The notes under the pieces are model-generated. The model did not search any database. It worked only from the letters and a program-made list of their open reading frames with translations, and was not told the origin of the DNA. The position numbers and the translations under genes were made by a program. From Flavobacterium sp. CF136 (GTDB lineage: Bacteria; Bacteroidota; Bacteroidia; Flavobacteriales; Flavobacteriaceae), in contig NZ_AKJZ01000111.1 in assembly GCF_000282055.1 (NCBI RefSeq), positions 1-44,548 on the forward strand: a DNA stretch of 44,548 nt, written 5' to 3'. Positions 44,454 through 44,548 of this stretch are shown one piece after another. Numbering within the stretch: the stretch's first letter is position 1; the number at the start of each line of letters is the position of its first letter.

Positions 44454-44548
44454 TTTTATGCTTAAAAACTAAGATTTTTATTCTCAGGCTGATCGGAGTC
44501 GAAGCCCTTCAAAGTACAACAAGCCTTGGTAAGTTTATCCTGAGCGAA

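Overview
The window comes from a member of the Bacteroidota, almost certainly a Flavobacterium or close relative. It is AT-rich. It carries a type IX secretion sorting tail, TonB-receptor architecture with a carboxypeptidase-like N-terminal domain, families largely confined to Flavobacteriia (DUF6146- and DUF6787-like proteins, a 116-residue two-cluster ferredoxin), and promoters of the Bacteroidota form TTTG-N20-TAnnTTTG. No rRNA, tRNA, CRISPR array, transposase or phage gene was seen. Most of the window is ordinary chromosome.

Layout. 1-6.2 kb: both subunits of DNA topoisomerase IV (parC, parE, minus strand), separated by an NHL/TIG lipoprotein gene. 6.3-10.7 kb: nicotinate phosphoribosyltransferase, a secreted transglutaminase-like protein, an NADPH-dependent FMN reductase-like protein and a long conserved protein of unknown function. 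10.8-12.1 kb (plus): a metallo-beta-lactamase-fold hydrolase and a small membrane-anchored protein. 12.1-16.6 kb (minus): an esterase, a small membrane protein, a dihydroorotase-like protein that has lost most metal ligands, and a BatA-type membrane protein. Two related palindromic repeats flank the BatA-type gene. 16.8-19.4 kb: a secreted lactonase-fold protein converging on a DEAD-box-type RNA helicase.

19.4-25.8 kb (minus) is the most interesting block: a tightly packed five-gene operon encoding a HEAT-repeat membrane protein, a membrane family 2 glycosyltransferase, a TPR plus outer-membrane beta-barrel protein (YaiO type), a secreted DUF4838/glucuronidase-like protein and a stand-alone response-regulator receiver. 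The architecture parallels the PgaABCD poly-N-acetylglucosamine machine, but the parts come from different families. I read it as a candidate exopolysaccharide synthesis and export system under phosphorelay control. Upstream on the same strand are a TIGR02757 protein, a polytopic membrane protein and a LolD-like ABC ATPase.

29.1-33.0 kb: a phosphodiester glycosidase-like protein, a small membrane protein and a large secreted pectate lyase with a T9SS tail, standing alone without a polysaccharide-utilisation locus. 33.4-38.4 kb (minus): an acyl-CoA reductase, phosphoserine aminotransferase and D-3-phosphoglycerate dehydrogenase (serine biosynthesis), then small conserved proteins. 38.5-44.4 kb: a ferredoxin, a secreted carboxypeptidase-regulatory-domain protein, a TonB-dependent receptor and the ATPase YchF.

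Several short dispersed repeats lie between genes. One of them, with the core ATCCTGAGnGnAGTCGAAGG, appears to have entered the reading frame of the acyl-CoA reductase and is translated as an extra peptide.
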